DNA of 15,065 nt from Spirochaetia bacterium UBA5368. GTDB lineage: Bacteria > Spirochaetota > UBA4802 > UBA5368. Positions 14,039 through 15,065 of the stretch are shown here, piece after piece. The stretch is from assembly GCA_002407865.1 (NCBI GenBank), contig DHPI01000072.1, forward strand, positions 41,884 through 56,948. The letters run 5' to 3'. The notes below the pieces were generated by a model. The model had not been told where the DNA came from. It was given only the letters and a program-made list of their open reading frames with translations, and did no database searches. Positions within the stretch are counted from its first letter, which is position 1. The number at the start of each line of letters is the position of its first letter. The position numbers and the translations under genes are program-made.

Positions 14039-15065
14039 TCACTCGTAATCCGCTTCATGGCCTGCAGCCGCGGCCCTTTTTTCTTCCCCCGGCTTTGCGT
14101 TCGCGACAACATCGCGCACATCGGCGCCCTTCCCTTTCGCCTGAAGAGCGATAAAAAATTCGGACGCCGACGCGTACACCTCAGCGTCGATGCGCTCGCG
14201 AATTTTCGCGTTCGTTTTGTATTCGTTGTACATCGCGTCGGCAAACGGCTTGTTGAGACTCTTCATGCCGCCGCCTTTCATGTTGTTCGCGGCAGCATAG
14301 TCTTCCATTTTTTTCCACAGTTCCATCGATATCCCCCTGTCGGGGCTTTTTTCGTACGAATCACCCTTCTCCAGCGCAATGCCAAACTCATCGGTCTCTA
14401 TACCCCAGACGATATTCTGCCAGTTGGTTCCCACATTCGCCTTGAAGATGCCGTATTTGTAGAATTCGCCGACATCGCTGATGGGTGTGCCCGTAGTGCC
14501 ATGCTGCGCGATGCCGACCCCCCACGGCTTTAACGCCTCGTACGTCGCGTTGGTCAGCTTCAGGTCGATGTTTCCTCGGACGTTACCGTGCGTCGTGCCG
14601 TTATTGATGGCAATGAGGTCGGGCCGCAATCCGGCCCTGTCAAGTATCTCGACCAGTGTTACCGCCTCGGATACCAGCGAATTACCGTGCTTGCCGCCAA
14701 TCTCGCCGACCTCCGATTCGTACATAAGGCCGGCTTTCACCACCTGCCCGGCCAGCAAAATGCTGATCGCCATGTTCTGGTCTATCGGCAGAAATGACGC
14801 GTCGATTGAAAACGAGCCGTATCCGGCTTTTATCGATTCGCGAATAACCTCGTCCGCCCTGTCGAAGGCTGCGCGCGTTACTGTCTGAACGGTAGTATGG
14901 TCGCGGTGCACCGTAAAGGGCGTCGCCTTTTCGCCCCGGTTTCCCATGGCCTCGTTGATCTCAACCACTATGCGAATGAAGTCGGAAGGATTCATCCCCG
15001 TATATCCGCCCTTCATATCGCTTTCTGAAAGCGCCAGTTCGTATATTACCGGAGCATCAAGCTCC
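14039..15065 (-). CDS. Class II aldolase family protein (fructose/tagatose bisphosphate aldolase-like), N-terminus outside window
   Basis: The frame is open to the window end. An ATG at 15016 is internal, because the upstream codons encode ELDAPVIYELALSESD, which continues the conserved first barrel strand. Zinc-site motifs of class II aldolases are recognisable: VHRDHTT (second His), YESEVGEIGG (Glu ligand), NNGTTHGN (His) and AQHGTTGTP (His), followed by YGIFKANVGTNWQ, the equivalent of the phosphate-binding GIxKxNxxT segment. These enzymes cleave ketose bisphosphates into dihydroxyacetone phosphate and an aldehyde. The motifs differ from canonical FbaA/GatY (HLDHG, HGGSG), and a C-terminal tail of about 50 residues is charged and Ala-rich. 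The substrate may therefore not be fructose-1,6-bisphosphate. About 342 residues are visible. It ends roughly 160 bp before the GH13 start. Confidence 0.8.
   Translation of the reverse strand, partial: ELDAPVIYELALSESDMKGGYTGMNPSDFIRIVVEINEAMGNRGEKATPFTVHRDHTTVQTVTRAAFDRADEVIRESIKAGYGSFSIDASFLPIDQNMAISILLAGQVVKAGLMYESEVGEIGGKHGNSLVSEAVTLVEILDRAGLRPDLIAINNGTTHGNVRGNIDLKLTNATYEALKPWGVGIAQHGTTGTPISDVGEFYKYGIFKANVGTNWQNIVWGIETDEFGIALEKGDSYEKSPDRGISMELWKKMEDYAAANNMKGGGMKSLNKPFADAMYNEYKTNAKIRERIDAEVYASASEFFIALQAKGKGADVRDVVANAKPGEEKRAAAAGHEADYE

Overview
The window is an ordinary-looking bacterial chromosome segment with roughly mid-50s percent GC by eye. Most genes sit in tight same-strand runs with overlapping start and stop codons. 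I see no RNA genes, insertion sequences, CRISPR arrays or phage genes, and no gene-free stretch longer than about 300 bases. The content suggests an anaerobic or facultative heterotroph: an anaerobic glycerol-3-phosphate dehydrogenase, DRTGG/HATPase switch proteins known mostly from fermentative anaerobes, an alpha-glucosidase and a lipoprotein with a relaxed lipobox. This would fit a spirochaete-like or other uncultured anaerobic lineage, but that placement is a weak inference.

Left edge to 7005 (plus strand): the C-terminal part of a dGTPase-like HD hydrolase is cut by the window start. After a 179-bp gap comes a compact six-gene run: glpA-glpB-glpC (FAD/Fe-S glycerol-3-phosphate dehydrogenase and its electron-transfer subunit), a YjbQ-family protein, a TatD-family metal hydrolase and a TcdA-type tRNA t6A dehydratase. 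All junctions overlap or are 15 bp or less, so one transcript is likely. The first three genes oxidise glycerol-3-phosphate and pass electrons to the membrane. The last three are housekeeping or maintenance functions that appear to ride along.

7006 to 9196 (minus strand): a stand-alone DRTGG-domain protein is followed by a protein joining an RsbW-like HATPase domain to a second DRTGG domain. The joint carries a strong internal ribosome-binding site and ATG, which makes this the most interesting locus in the window. An SDR oxidoreductase follows on the same strand but is probably a separate unit. The convergent ends of tcdA and the HATPase gene share an inverted repeat that contains both stop codons.

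9197 to 12196 (plus strand): a divergent control region with an 11-bp inverted repeat precedes a small DUF2892 membrane protein. Next come a palindromic site, a multi-spanning DUF1624/HGSNAT-type acyltransferase, a PsbP-like lipoprotein and an unrecognised 190-residue protein. The run ends at a textbook rho-independent terminator.

12261 to the right edge (minus strand): a GH13 alpha-glucosidase/oligo-1,6-glucosidase and, upstream of it, a class II aldolase-family protein cut by the window end. Both concern sugar metabolism but are separated by about 160 bp. I found no convincing wholly new multi-gene system. The best leads are the HATPase-DRTGG fusion with its paralogue, the unrecognised protein next to the lipoprotein, and the divergent aldolase.
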